Positions 36,507-45,815 are shown, numbered from the stretch's first letter. The stretch is 64,000 nt of DNA from Butyrivibrio sp. M55 (GCF_900116865.1 NZ_FPCD01000001.1:248001-312000), one strand, 5' to 3'. Numbers and translations are program-made. Notes: a model not told the origin generated them from the letters alone.

Positions 36507-38141
36507 TCATGATTGATTCTGACGTTCAACAAGATGCTCTCCGCAGTATATTTCACGGAGCTTTGGTTTGTCAATTTTTCCCGTAGGATTCCTAAGTACA
36601 TTGGCAAAAATAATCTTTCTCGGCCTCTTGTATCTTGGAAGATCCATACAGAAACGATCCACATCATCCTCAGTTAAAGTCATTCCCTCTTTTACCTGAA
36701 TAATGGCAGCGGCAATCTCGCCAAGTCTGTCATCCTGAAGGCCGATAACTGCGGCATCATGTATCTTATCGTTTTTCATTAAGAAACTCTCTATCTGAAC
36801 CGGATAAAGATTTTCTCCACCTGAAATTATAACATCTTTTTTTCTATCTACAAGGAATATGAATCCATCTTCGTCCTGACGAGCCATATCACCTGTGAAA
36901 AGCCAGCCGTTTTTAAGTATCTCGGCGGTTGCTTCGGGATTTTTGTAATACTCGACCATGACACCGGGACCTTTTACGCAAAGTTCACCGATCTCGCCCT
37001 TATTAACTTCTTTTCCGTCTTCATCAACAATCTTGGTCTTCCATCCATATCCGGGAATTCCGATAGCGCCGACCTTCTCGACATTCTCAAGTCCGAGATG
37101 AACGCAACCGGGGCCCGTTGACTCAGAAAGTCCGTAGTTTGTATCGTACTTGTGATGAGGGAAATATTTAAGCCATCTCTTAATAAGACTCGGCGGAATT
37201 GGCTGTGCACCGATATGCATAAGCCTCCACTGCTTGAGATGATAATCCTCTATCTTGATCTTGCCCGAATCAAGCGCTGCAAGAATATCCTGCGCCCACG
37301 GAACAAGAAGCCATACGATGGTACATCTTTCTTCCGAAACGGCTCTGAAGATCGATTCAGGTGAATTTCCTTTCAAAAGAACCGCTCTGCTACCTGTATA
37401 AAGAGATCCAAACCAGTGCATCTTAGCTCCCGTATGATACAAAGGAGGAATGCAAAGGAAATTGTCCTCGTGCGTAGTCTCGTGATGAATAGCCTCCATC
37501 TTGGCTGACTGCATAAGCGCAGTATGAATATGTAAAATAGCTTTGGGAAATCCGGTTGTTCCCGATGAAAAATAGATTGCCGCATCATCCTTATCCTCGA
37601 TAAGAACTCTCGGCGCAACCGAAGAACTGTTGGAAACCTGTCTGTAATAGTCCTCTGCATAAGAAGGACACTGATCTCCGACGAAGAAAAGAAGCGTCTC
37701 TTTCTTTATCTTCTGCGCGATATCCTCGATGCGTCCGATAAACTCAGGTCCGTAGAAAAGAACATCAGAATCCGATGAGCCAAGGCAATAATCAATTTCC
37801 TCCGCATCGAATCTAAAGTTAAGAGGAACCGCAATTGCTCCCGATTTAAGAATTCCAAAATAAATCGGAAGCCATTCAAGACAATTCATAAGAAGAATCG
37901 CACACTTCTGGCCTTTTTTTATGCCCCTTTCGATGAGCATGTTTGCAACTCTGTTTGCTTTCTCATCAAAAACCGACCATGTGATCTGTCTTCTGTAATA
38001 TGCTGTGGAAGTCGGCTGAATAAGCTCATATTCTCTCCACGTAACCCTCTGCTCTTCTTTAATCTCCGGATTGATCTCAACAAGAGCAACTTCATCCCCA
38101 TACAATTTGCTGTTTCGTTCCAATAAATCCGTAATTGGCAT
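36507..38141 (-). CDS. AMP-forming acyl-CoA synthetase
   Basis: A 544-residue member of the ANL superfamily that activates a carboxylic acid through an acyl-adenylate. Motifs are YFSSGTTGFPKA (P-loop), NYGLSESTGPG, GWLFTGDMARQDEDGF, DRKKDVIISGGENLYP and NPTGKIDK (catalytic Lys). The substrate is not readable. It is divergent from the iorAB-paaK operon, so an aryl- or branched-chain acid derived from amino acids is plausible. A strong sigma-A promoter and GGAGG site precede it. Confidence 0.9.
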   Translation of the reverse strand: MPITDLLERNSKLYGDEVALVEINPEIKEEQRVTWREYELIQPTSTAYYRRQITWSVFDEKANRVANMLIERGIKKGQKCAILLMNCLEWLPIYFGILKSGAIAVPLNFRFDAEEIDYCLGSSDSDVLFYGPEFIGRIEDIAQKIKKETLLFFVGDQCPSYAEDYYRQVSNSSSVAPRVLIEDKDDAAIYFSSGTTGFPKAILHIHTALMQSAKMEAIHHETTHEDNFLCIPPLYHTGAKMHWFGSLYTGSRAVLLKGNSPESIFRAVSEERCTIVWLLVPWAQDILAALDSGKIKIEDYHLKQWRLMHIGAQPIPPSLIKRWLKYFPHHKYDTNYGLSESTGPGCVHLGLENVEKVGAIGIPGYGWKTKIVDEDGKEVNKGEIGELCVKGPGVMVEYYKNPEATAEILKNGWLFTGDMARQDEDGFIFLVDRKKDVIISGGENLYPVQIESFLMKNDKIHDAAVIGLQDDRLGEIAAAIIQVKEGMTLTEDDVDRFCMDLPRYKRPRKIIFANVLRNPTGKIDKPKLREIYCGEHLVERQNQS

Positions 38142-38173
38142 AAGAAATCCTCCGCTTTAAAGTGCTAAAGTAA

Positions 38174-38202
38174 AGTATAAACGTATTCTATTTAAAGGTC
38201 AA
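38174..38202 (-). promoter_or_regulatory. sigma-A promoter for acyl-CoA synthetase
   Basis: On the minus strand TTGACC (38202-38197), 17 bases, TATACT (38179-38174), about 33 bases upstream of the ATG. The plus-strand promoter of iorA must overlap this region but I could not assign it with confidence. Confidence 0.8.
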
Positions 38203-38265
38203 ATATGATATATTAACTTTATCGCGCTAAATTGCCATATAAAATTCTGTAGGAGGTTTTTTACC

Positions 38266-40023
38266 ATGGATCAAAAAAACAATGGGCAGCTCATGCTGGG
38301 CAACAAGGCTGTTGCTCGTGGTCTTTATGAGGCCGGAGTTTGCTTTATTTCCAGCTATCCCGGAACTCCCAGTACGGAAGTAACCGAAGAAGCTGCCAAA
38401 TATGATGAAATATATTGCGAATGGGCTCCAAATGAGAAGGTTGCTATGGAATCCGCTTTTGGTGCATCACTCGCAGGTCGCAGATCGTTTTGTGCTCAGA
38501 AACACGTTGGACTTAATGTAGCTGCTGACCCTCTTTATACAATGTCTTATACCGGAGTTAACGCCGGTCTTGTTATAGTTGTTGCCGATGATGCAGGAAT
38601 GCACTCTTCACAGAACGAGCAGGATTCACGTCATCATGCTATCGCAGCTAAGGTTCCCATGCTCGAGCCTTCAGATTCTAAGGAAGCTCTTGAATACACA
38701 AAGCTTGCTTACGAAATTTCTGAGAAATTCGACACTCCCGTGCTTCTTAAGATGTGCACAAGAGTAGCTCACTCTCAGTCAATCGTTGAGACCGGCGAGC
38801 GTGTTGTTCCCGATAAGCCTTATGAAAAAAATATCGCTAAGTACGTTATGATGCCGGGCAATGCCAAAAAGCGTCACCCCATCGTTGAGCAGCGTACTCA
38901 GGATCTTATCAAATTCGCCGAAGAGAATCCCATCAACAGAGTTGAAATGGGCGGCACAGAGATCGGTATCATCACATGCTCAACTTCTTATCAGTATGTA
39001 AAAGAAGTATTCGGTGACTCCGTAAGCGTTCTCAAGCTTGGAATGACCAATCCTCTTCCATGCGATCTTATAAAGAACTTTGCGGCAAAGGTTGATAAAC
39101 TCTTTGTTGTCGAAGAACTTGACCCCATCATCGAAAATCACGTTAAGGCTCTTGGAATCGAAGTTACAGGAAAAGAGCTTCTTCCTATTATTGATGAATT
39201 TTCTCAGAATCTTCTCGCAAAAGCTTTCGGAAAAGATGTAAATGAAGGCTTTGCCATCGATGAGCAGATTCCCGCAAGACCACCCGTTATGTGTGCAGGT
39301 TGCCCTCACAGAGGACTCTTTTACACTCTTAAAAAGAATAACTGCACGGTTCTTGGTGATATCGGATGCTATACACTCGGTGCGGTTCCGCCCCTTGGTG
39401 CAATCGAGATGACACTTTGCATGGGTGCTTCAATCGGTGCCGTTCACGGATTTAATAAAGTTCGCGGCGCTGAGAGTGAGAAAAAGACTGTTGCCGTAAT
39501 CGGTGATTCAACATTCATGCATTCAGGTATGACAGGACTTGCAAACGTTGCTTACAACCAGTCAAACTCAACTATCGTTATCGTTGATAACTCAATCACG
39601 GGAATGACAGGTCACCAGCAGAATCCCACAACAGGTTACAACATCAAGGGAGACCCTGCTGGAAAGATCGACCTAGAAGCACTTTGCAAAGCTATGGGCT
39701 TTGAACGCGTAAGAGTCGTAGATCCTTATAACTTAAAGCAGTGCGACGAAGTCCTCAAGGAAGAGCTAAGCATAGAAGCTCCTTCTGTAATCATCTCAAG
39801 AAGACCTTGCGCACTTCTTAAATATGTAAAGCATAACGCACCTCTTAAGGTTAATACCGATAAGTGCGTAGGCTGTAAATCATGTATGAAGATCGGATGT
39901 CCTGCCATCTCAATGAAGAACGGCAAGGCAACTATTGATAACACATTATGTGTAGGCTGCAATGTATGTTCACAGATGTGCCCTGTTGGTGCATTTGAAA
40001 GCACAGCAGAAAGTGAGGCATGA
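38266..40023 (+). CDS. iorA: Indolepyruvate:ferredoxin oxidoreductase, alpha subunit
   Basis: A 585-residue thiamine-diphosphate and iron-sulfur subunit that oxidatively decarboxylates arylpyruvates (indolepyruvate, phenylpyruvate, hydroxyphenylpyruvate) to arylacetyl-CoA and reduces ferredoxin. An N-terminal pyrimidine-binding domain (ISSYPGTPSTEV) is followed by the CAGCPHRG motif, the TPP domain (GDIGCYTLG, IGDSTFMHSGMTGL, VDNSITGMTGHQ) and a C-terminal ferredoxin domain. The latter has two CxxCxxC..CP clusters at about 530-575. It overlaps iorB by ATGA. GTAGGAGG precedes the ATG. Confidence 0.96.
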   Translation: MDQKNNGQLMLGNKAVARGLYEAGVCFISSYPGTPSTEVTEEAAKYDEIYCEWAPNEKVAMESAFGASLAGRRSFCAQKHVGLNVAADPLYTMSYTGVNAGLVIVVADDAGMHSSQNEQDSRHHAIAAKVPMLEPSDSKEALEYTKLAYEISEKFDTPVLLKMCTRVAHSQSIVETGERVVPDKPYEKNIAKYVMMPGNAKKRHPIVEQRTQDLIKFAEENPINRVEMGGTEIGIITCSTSYQYVKEVFGDSVSVLKLGMTNPLPCDLIKNFAAKVDKLFVVEELDPIIENHVKALGIEVTGKELLPIIDEFSQNLLAKAFGKDVNEGFAIDEQIPARPPVMCAGCPHRGLFYTLKKNNCTVLGDIGCYTLGAVPPLGAIEMTLCMGASIGAVHGFNKVRGAESEKKTVAVIGDSTFMHSGMTGLANVAYNQSNSTIVIVDNSITGMTGHQQNPTTGYNIKGDPAGKIDLEALCKAMGFERVRVVDPYNLKQCDEVLKEELSIEAPSVIISRRPCALLKYVKHNAPLKVNTDKCVGCKSCMKIGCPAISMKNGKATIDNTLCVGCNVCSQMCPVGAFESTAESEA

Positions 40024-40601
40024 TAATGGAAACTAAGAATATTATGATTGTCGGAGTTGGCGGACAGGGATCACTTCTTGCCAGCAAATTATTGGGACAC
40101 CTCCTCCTTTCACAGGGCTATGATGTAAAAGTGTCCGAAGTACACGGAATGTCTCAGAGAGGCGGTAGCGTTGTTACTTACGTAAGATACGGTGATAAGG
40201 TTTACTCCCCCGTTATCGATAAGGGCGAAGCTGATTACATCGTTTCTTTCGAGATTCTCGAAGCTGCAAGATGGCTTCCTTTCCTTAAAAAAGACGGACA
40301 GATCGTTACGAATACACAGCAGATTGATCCTATGCCTGTAATTACAGGTGCTGCCGAGTATCCCGAAGATCTTGTTTCAAAGTTAAAAGAAACAGGTGCT
40401 AAAGTTGATGCTCTTGATTGCCTCTCACTCGCTGAGCAGGCAGGATCTGCAAAAGCCGTTAACATCGTTCTTCTCGGAAGACTCTCACACTACTTCGATC
40501 TTCCCGAAGAAGCATGGATGAAGTCACTTGAAGCAAATGTGCCCACTAAGTTCCTTGAAATGAACAAGAAGGCGTTTGAGCTTGGAAAAAACATGAAGTG
40601 A
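40020..40601 (+). CDS. iorB: Indolepyruvate:ferredoxin oxidoreductase, beta subunit
   Basis: A 193-residue gamma/beta-type subunit of 2-oxoacid:ferredoxin oxidoreductases. IMIVGVGGQGSLLASKLLG is the conserved CoA-domain start, followed by VHGMSQRGGSVVTYVRYG. It partners iorA, whose stop overlaps its start codon. Products feed arylacetyl-CoA metabolism together with PaaK. Confidence 0.95.
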   Translation: MIMETKNIMIVGVGGQGSLLASKLLGHLLLSQGYDVKVSEVHGMSQRGGSVVTYVRYGDKVYSPVIDKGEADYIVSFEILEAARWLPFLKKDGQIVTNTQQIDPMPVITGAAEYPEDLVSKLKETGAKVDALDCLSLAEQAGSAKAVNIVLLGRLSHYFDLPEEAWMKSLEANVPTKFLEMNKKAFELGKNMK

Positions 40602-40658
40602 TATTGCTATCATAAGCATTTTTTATCATCTATCTACAAACACACGGAGGAATTATAC

Positions 40659-41960
40659 ATGGAGCGATATTATCAGAAGGACATTGAGTGTGCGCCCTAT
40701 GAGGAAATTCGCAAGATTCAATCAGAAAAACTAGTTAAGCAAGTAAAACACGTATGGGACAATGTTCCTTACTACCGCAAAAAAATGGAAGAAAAAGGTG
40801 TTACACCTGATGATATCAAGTCGGTTGACGACCTCCATAAACTTCCTTTTTTATCAAAAAAAGACTTAAGAGATGCTTATCCTTACGGACTTCTCGGAAA
40901 ACCGTTAAAGGAATGTGTTCGTATCCACTCCACATCCGGAACAACAGGAAAAAGAGTCGTTGCCTACTATACACAGCATGACATCGACCTCTGGGAAGAC
41001 TGCTGCGCACGTGCCATCATGGCTGCCGGCGGAACAAATGAAGACGTCGTTCATGTTGCATACGGCTACGGTCTCTTCACAGGCGGAGCCGGAATTCACG
41101 GCGGTTCACACAAAGTAGGATCTCTTACTGTTCCTATCAGCTCAGGAAATACAGACAGACAGATCATGTTCATCAACGATCTTGGTGCTACTATCCTCTG
41201 CTGTACTCCCAGCTATGCCGCTTACCTCGGTGAGCGTTTCAAAGAGATGGGCTACGGCCCCGATGACATTCCGCTTAAAGCCGGTATCTTCGGAGCAGAG
41301 GCCTGGAGTGAAGAAATGCGTGCAGATATCGAGAAGACTCTCGGAATCAAAGCATATGATATCTACGGACTTACAGAGCTCTCAGGCCCCGGTGTAGCAT
41401 TTGAATGTTCTGCTCAGGACGGAATGCACATCAACGAGGATCACTTCATCGCCGAGATCATCGATCCCGACACAGAAGAAGTTCTTCCTGAAGGTTCACA
41501 GGGTGAGCTCGTGTTTACAGCCGTAGATAAAGAAGCTTTCCCGATGATCCGCTATCGTACAAGAGACATCTGCAAGCTCACAAGAGAAAAATGCTCTTGT
41601 GGAAGAACTCATGTCCGCATGGCTAAGCCTATGGGACGTTCAGATGACATGCTTATCATTCGCGGCGTAAATGTATTCCCGAGCCAGATTGAGACTGTTC
41701 TTATGAACAACGGCTATGCAGCAAACTACCAGATTGTCGTAGACAGAGTAAACAACACAGATACTCTCGATGTTCAGGTTGAAATGACTCCCGAGATGTT
41801 CACGGATAACGTCGGTGAAGTTGAAGAACGACAGAAAAAACTTGTTGAAGGCCTTAAGTCCATGCTTGGAATCAAGGCTAAGGTTTCTCTCCTTGCTCCC
41901 AAGTCTATCGCAAGAAGCGAAGGAAAAGCCGTTCGTGTAATCGACAAGAGAAAAATCTAA
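40659..41960 (+). CDS. paaK: Phenylacetate-CoA ligase
   Basis: A 433-residue AMP-forming ligase of the PaaK family. The P-loop is STSGTTGKRVVAYY, with YGLTELSGPGVAFEC, MIRYRTRDIC and a C-terminal lid domain with RGVNVFPSQIE. It interconverts phenylacetate (or indoleacetate) and its CoA thioester. In fermenters with IorAB it can run towards arylacetate plus ATP, which is inferred from the context. CACGGAGG lies eight bases before the ATG. Confidence 0.94.
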   Translation: MERYYQKDIECAPYEEIRKIQSEKLVKQVKHVWDNVPYYRKKMEEKGVTPDDIKSVDDLHKLPFLSKKDLRDAYPYGLLGKPLKECVRIHSTSGTTGKRVVAYYTQHDIDLWEDCCARAIMAAGGTNEDVVHVAYGYGLFTGGAGIHGGSHKVGSLTVPISSGNTDRQIMFINDLGATILCCTPSYAAYLGERFKEMGYGPDDIPLKAGIFGAEAWSEEMRADIEKTLGIKAYDIYGLTELSGPGVAFECSAQDGMHINEDHFIAEIIDPDTEEVLPEGSQGELVFTAVDKEAFPMIRYRTRDICKLTREKCSCGRTHVRMAKPMGRSDDMLIIRGVNVFPSQIETVLMNNGYAANYQIVVDRVNNTDTLDVQVEMTPEMFTDNVGEVEERQKKLVEGLKSMLGIKAKVSLLAPKSIARSEGKAVRVIDKRKI

Positions 41961-42000
41961 TCATATAATGAAAATATAAGATGCAAAGGGGGATACAGCT

Positions 42001-42438
42001 ATGAGCGTAATGCAGATTTCAGTATTTCTTGAGAATAAACCCGGTACCTTGAAGAAAATGACAAGTGTACTTGCAGCGAACAAGATTGACATGCGCGCTA
42101 CTTCTCTTGCCGAAACCAAAGACTTCGGTATTGCAAGACTTGTAGTTGACGATGCTCTCGCAGCTGTTAACACTCTTAAAGAAAATAATTTTGTAGCAAG
42201 CCTCACTCCGGTTCTTGCCATCGAGATTCCGGATGAGATGGGCGGACTCGATAACCTGCTCACCGTTTTCGATGAAGCAAAAGTCAATATCGAGTACATG
42301 TACGCTTTTTCCGGCGGCTCAAACAAAGATCACGCTTACATGATCTTCAGAGTTTCAGATACAAAGAACGCCGAAGCAAGACTTGCCGCAAACAAATCTC
42401 TCAAGATGCTTACTCAGGAAGATCTTGCACAGATCTGA
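42001..42438 (+). CDS. ACT-domain protein, paired with paaK/ior
   Basis: A 145-residue protein made of two tandem ACT domains (about 3-68 and 72-140), starting MSVMQISVFLENKPGTLKKM and later DNLLTVFDEAKVNIEYMYAF. ACT domains bind amino acids; proteins like this commonly accompany paaK in anaerobes. It probably senses an aromatic amino acid or product and modulates the pathway, which is inference. AAAGGGGG precedes the ATG. A bidirectional terminator closes the operon. Confidence 0.9.
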   Translation: MSVMQISVFLENKPGTLKKMTSVLAANKIDMRATSLAETKDFGIARLVVDDALAAVNTLKENNFVASLTPVLAIEIPDEMGGLDNLLTVFDEAKVNIEYMYAFSGGSNKDHAYMIFRVSDTKNAEARLAANKSLKMLTQEDLAQI

Positions 42439-42448
42439 TGTAAAAAAT

Positions 42449-42487
42449 AAAGCTGTGAACCGATGAATTTCATTGGTTCACAGCTTT
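42449..42487. terminator. Bidirectional terminator between ACT gene and methyltransferase
   Basis: An 18-bp stem with one G-T pair and a 3-base loop, AAAGCTGTGAACC.../...GGTTCACAGCTTT, with A-rich and T-rich flanks on both sides. It serves both convergent genes. Confidence 0.92.
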
Positions 42488-42491
42488 TATT

Positions 42492-43058
42492 TTATCTTTT
42501 TATCCAAATATATCTGACAAGTTTATGTTCACCATTGTCATAAGTATCTTTACTTTCCAAATTGCATTTTTCAAGCTCTGAAAAATCATCATCAGCAATC
42601 AAATCTCTGACCGTAATATTCGGATTATTTCCGGGGATTTCGCGAAAGCCATTAACCCAAAGAACGCCATTATCTTTAAGATGCTTTGACAGCTTAGGAA
42701 ATAAGCTCTTATCGAGCCTGAAATGATTTATGATGATCAGATCATATTCATCCAACCTATCAAATACCGCGTTATCAGAAAGGTCTACCTGTGTTGTTCT
42801 AATTCTTTGTCCTTCTATATTTGCAAAATTATTAAGTCTATCCAAAGCAACTTTACTAAAATCAATCGCATCAACGACATATCCCTGCTTACTTAAAAAG
42901 ATTGAATTTCTCCCATCTCCGCAAGCAGCATCCAGAACATTCCCTTTTACAGGAAAGTACTTCATATCTTCTTCCAACTTAGAATCATGCATCATTAGCT
43001 TTGCACCACGTGCATCAAATCTGTTATCCCACCAGTCGGCATCTCCCATATATATCAT
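42492..43058 (-). CDS. Class I SAM-dependent methyltransferase (TehB-like)
   Basis: A 188-residue methyltransferase. Motif I is VLDAACGDGRNSIFL, followed by VVDAIDFSKVALDRL and DLIIINHFRL. The N-terminal YMGDADWWDNRFDARG resembles small-molecule/oxyanion methyltransferases of the TehB type. The substrate is unknown. Its promoter and ribosome site are embedded in TAATCTAAA-type inverted repeats, so it is probably regulated by a DNA-binding repressor. Confidence 0.85.
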   Translation of the reverse strand: MIYMGDADWWDNRFDARGAKLMMHDSKLEEDMKYFPVKGNVLDAACGDGRNSIFLSKQGYVVDAIDFSKVALDRLNNFANIEGQRIRTTQVDLSDNAVFDRLDEYDLIIINHFRLDKSLFPKLSKHLKDNGVLWVNGFREIPGNNPNITVRDLIADDDFSELEKCNLESKDTYDNGEHKLVRYIWIKR

Positions 43059-43067
43059 ATAAAACTC

Positions 43068-43098
43068 CTAATCTAACAAAAATCTAACTTTAGATTAG
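43068..43098 (-). promoter_or_regulatory. Inverted-repeat operator over the methyltransferase -10 and ribosome site
   Basis: The outer arms CTAATCTAA (43068-43076) and TTAGATTAG (43090-43098) enclose another half-site (AATCTAA, 43081-43087). On the minus strand the -10 box (43097-43092) and the AGGAG site fall inside the repeat. Confidence 0.65.
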
Positions 43099-43120
43099 CC
43101 ATAACCCTGAAACAAGTCAA
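43092..43120 (-). promoter_or_regulatory. sigma-A promoter for methyltransferase
   Basis: On the minus strand TTGACT (43120-43115), exactly 17 bases, TAATCT (43097-43092). The -10 box is the first part of the inverted repeat. Confidence 0.75.
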
Positions 43121-43127
43121 TAAAATT

Positions 43128-43162
43128 GCGTCTAATCTAAAGTCGGACTTTAGATTAGACGC
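43128..43162 (-). terminator. Perfect 17-bp inverted repeat between CPBP and methyltransferase genes
   Basis: Arms of 17 bases (43128-43144 and 43146-43162) with one central base. On the minus strand it follows the CPBP gene and is trailed by AATTTTATT, so it could terminate that transcript. The same TAATCTAAAG sequence recurs in the neighbouring operator, so it may also be a protein-binding site. Confidence 0.6.
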
Positions 43163-43183
43163 ATAAAATAATTCTTTTATTTC

Positions 43184-44239
43184 TTATGCTGCTTCCTGTT
43201 CGAATTTTTGCTCTTCTTTTTTACCGTTGTAAATCGGAGCAAAAATGAAAGCTGCAAAGATAAGTGAAGCAATTAGATTAACCGGAAGCTGCAAGAGTGT
43301 AATTTGTTGATTCTGTAATACACTTGTATCTCCTCCTGCCAACAACACAAGATAATTGTCATTTATTAAATGTATCAATGATAATGCCCATATATTACGA
43401 GTCTTCATATATGCATATCCAAAAAAGATTCCCAAAGAAATGCATGTAATAATTTGCAGAATCATGTAAATAGGTCCTGCTTCTACCGACGTATAAAACA
43501 TAAAGTCTAAACCGAGGTGCCAAATTCCCCAAGCAACACCTAGAATCAAAACGCCACGTCGTAAGCCAAATTTATTCTGCAAAATCGGTTGAAGATAATA
43601 TCTCCATCCATACTCTTCCCCCCAATACATCAACAAGAAAGTAAAGATATAAAAGAGCATTACAACAGCTGAATATCCATTCTCAGGCGTAAATAATTTT
43701 TTTGCAAATTCACTAATATAATTTACTCCATCATTAGTTAAAATTTGTGCTATAGCAACTAAAGAAAATGACCTTGCCACAAACAAAAAAATAAACAAAG
43801 CAACCATAAATATGCTCATCTTAATTGCAGGTCTGTCAAGTCCGACATTTTTTCTTTTTTCTTTACCACATATCCAAAAGAGTACATAACAGATAACACT
43901 TCCAACCATTGTTACATACTGACCATATACAAAGAACTTTGAAACACTCCATGCATCGTCCTGTGGTGCAAATACAGAAACTATGCTCAAAGCCATCATT
44001 ACCAATGCAGAAATAAGCGCCACAATAAATCCTGCTTTTGGAATCTTCGTATTCTTATCTCCAAACAGAAGAAATCCCAACATTACACCACACGCAGGAA
44101 AATACATCTGCGTAGATGCAAATATTGTAAGATCTTTTCCGGCCTTTAAACCGACATACATAAAAATCCACATTAGAGCTGCAGCACCGTACGCGACGGC
44201 AATAAAGGTTATAAATCGTTTCTTGTTAGTACTTTCCAT
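43184..44239 (-). CDS. CPBP (CAAX protease/bacteriocin-processing) family membrane protein
   Basis: A 351-residue polytopic protein with about nine hydrophobic segments. The family signature EExxxR is present in WGEEYGWRYYL. HLGLDFMFY and LIHLINDN supply the later His residues. These intramembrane proteases process prenylated or bacteriocin-type peptides in some systems; the substrate here is unknown. No bacteriocin gene was seen nearby. AAAAAGGAG precedes the ATG. Confidence 0.85.
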   Translation of the reverse strand: MESTNKKRFITFIAVAYGAAALMWIFMYVGLKAGKDLTIFASTQMYFPACGVMLGFLLFGDKNTKIPKAGFIVALISALVMMALSIVSVFAPQDDAWSVSKFFVYGQYVTMVGSVICYVLFWICGKEKRKNVGLDRPAIKMSIFMVALFIFLFVARSFSLVAIAQILTNDGVNYISEFAKKLFTPENGYSAVVMLFYIFTFLLMYWGEEYGWRYYLQPILQNKFGLRRGVLILGVAWGIWHLGLDFMFYTSVEAGPIYMILQIITCISLGIFFGYAYMKTRNIWALSLIHLINDNYLVLLAGGDTSVLQNQQITLLQLPVNLIASLIFAAFIFAPIYNGKKEEQKFEQEAA

Positions 44240-44343
44240 TTCAAGTCTCCTTTTTATTTTATTTTTGTACTACATAACAAGCTTCTTTATTACCCTTTCC
44301 TTATTGTTACAATTTCCCCATATAACTTTAAATCAAATCCAAA

Positions 44344-45291
44344 TCAGTAAATTCCGTCGCCGACTTCTTCGCCACGTTCAGGCACCTCAAGCGAGAAAAT
44401 CCTAAGCTTAAATAACATAGGATATACTGCAAGCGAAACAAAAATTGCGATCATATATCTTCCGCTTCTTACAAGATGGGCAACCATAGTTCCCGAATTT
44501 AGGAACTCCTTGCCAAAAGGAATTTTTAAAATCTCATCAAGTGCAAAAAATACTACCGCACCACCTACAAGTCTTATAATGCTTGAAATAGGATTTCTTG
44601 TAGATTCAAAATTTACAAACTTCTTCTCGAAAGGTATTGAGAGCCACAAACCTATAAGTATACCGTATGCGCTGAAAAAATCGCTTGTCTTGCAATAAAA
44701 GATTCCGATAGTTCCAATAGCTGCAGCTATCGCAAATATAACATTTTGGTTCTTTATCTTTTTATCCAAAAAAGAAATGATAAAGACCATAAAAATTCCG
44801 AGTGTCCATCCGCAGAGCACGTCTGTGGGATAATGACATCCGACTACAACTCGAGAAAATCCCACAAGAATCATCAAAGCAATTGAGATTACCCATTTAA
44901 TCTTCTTTTTACCCTTACTGAAAACAGTAATTCCGGGATAAAGCGTTGCGACGTTAGTCGAATGACCGCTTGGGAACGAATAGCCCTGTGCATCCACATT
45001 CATCAGATCCGCATCGGGTTCTACAGGACGCAAGCACTTTATACTGCTATGCTCCATATAAGGACGCAGCCTGAAAACTACGTTTTTTATCATCGGAAAT
45101 AAGATTAACGAAGAACATACAAGTAGTCCCAATTTCCGCCCAAATTCTTTATCATGGCACCAATAAACAAAGCCCATGACAGCCACAAGCGCAAGCTCTT
45201 CTCCAAAAGCAGAAAACTGCGAAATAAACGCAATAATCGCTCCGGAAATATTGGCCTGAAGCCATTCCATCAATGATACTTCAAAGCTCAT
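44344..45291 (-). CDS. PAP2-family membrane phosphatase
   Basis: About 315 residues with six to eight membrane segments. The three-part PAP2 active site is complete: KNVVFRLRPY (KxxxxxxRP), SFPSGHST, and SRVVVGCHYPTD. It probably dephosphorylates an undecaprenyl or phosphatidyl pyrophosphate at the outer membrane face, by family inference. The frame opens at a TTG (45315), but GGAGGAG lies ahead of the ATG at 45291 (MSFEVSL), which I prefer. It is the last member of a symporter-epimerase-amidohydrolase-GNAT-PAP2 run. Confidence 0.9.
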   Translation of the reverse strand: MSFEVSLMEWLQANISGAIIAFISQFSAFGEELALVAVMGFVYWCHDKEFGRKLGLLVCSSLILFPMIKNVVFRLRPYMEHSSIKCLRPVEPDADLMNVDAQGYSFPSGHSTNVATLYPGITVFSKGKKKIKWVISIALMILVGFSRVVVGCHYPTDVLCGWTLGIFMVFIISFLDKKIKNQNVIFAIAAAIGTIGIFYCKTSDFFSAYGILIGLWLSIPFEKKFVNFESTRNPISSIIRLVGGAVVFFALDEILKIPFGKEFLNSGTMVAHLVRSGRYMIAIFVSLAVYPMLFKLRIFSLEVPERGEEVGDGIY

Positions 45292-45344
45292 TTTTATGTC
45301 TCCTCCATGTTGCAAGTAATATCTTTATGAGTTTCTCATCTCCA

Positions 45345-45812
45345 TCAAAGTGTAATTTCCATAGTTGTCTTCTGAACCTTCATTCCAAGGCTCTCATAGA
45401 AAGCTCTGGCACTGTCATTACCTTCCCAAACATTCAACGTAATATCTCTGCAGCCGAGCGCCTTTGCTTCTTCGCAAACATGCGCAAAAAGCTTCTTGCC
45501 GATTCCCTTTCCTCTGCACGCAGAATCAACGCAGATATCATCAATATACATATATTTAAAAGAAACAACAAAAGGCTTGCGTAAAGTCTCTTGCAGCATA
45601 CAAAACGCATAACCAAGGACTTTCCCGCCATCATCCGCAACATATACTTTCACATCCTCAGCCTTAAGAATAGCCTCAAGCTCAGCTTCACTATACTTCG
45701 TATAACCGGATACAAAGTAATCCGGCTTTATCTTTGCATGAATCTCAAGCACCTCAGAAAGCAACTTAAGAAGCTGCGGAATATCTTTATTCTGTGCATC
45801 TCTTATTATCAT
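45345..45812 (-). CDS. GNAT-family N-acetyltransferase
   Basis: A 155-residue acetyl-CoA-dependent transferase. Motif A is VDSACRGKGIGKKLF, with DICV before it and LNVWEGNDSARAFYESLGM after it, typical of the RimI-like group. The substrate is unknown. It starts four bases after the amidohydrolase stop, with GGGAGG inside that gene's end. Confidence 0.9.
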   Translation of the reverse strand: MIIRDAQNKDIPQLLKLLSEVLEIHAKIKPDYFVSGYTKYSEAELEAILKAEDVKVYVADDGGKVLGYAFCMLQETLRKPFVVSFKYMYIDDICVDSACRGKGIGKKLFAHVCEEAKALGCRDITLNVWEGNDSARAFYESLGMKVQKTTMEITL

Positions 45813-45815
45813 ATT

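Noticed and set aside
38203..38265. Plus-strand promoter for iorA
   Set aside because: TTAACT with a TATAAA at a 19-base spacing is visible, but spacing and boxes are too weak to call against the strong minus-strand promoter in the same place.
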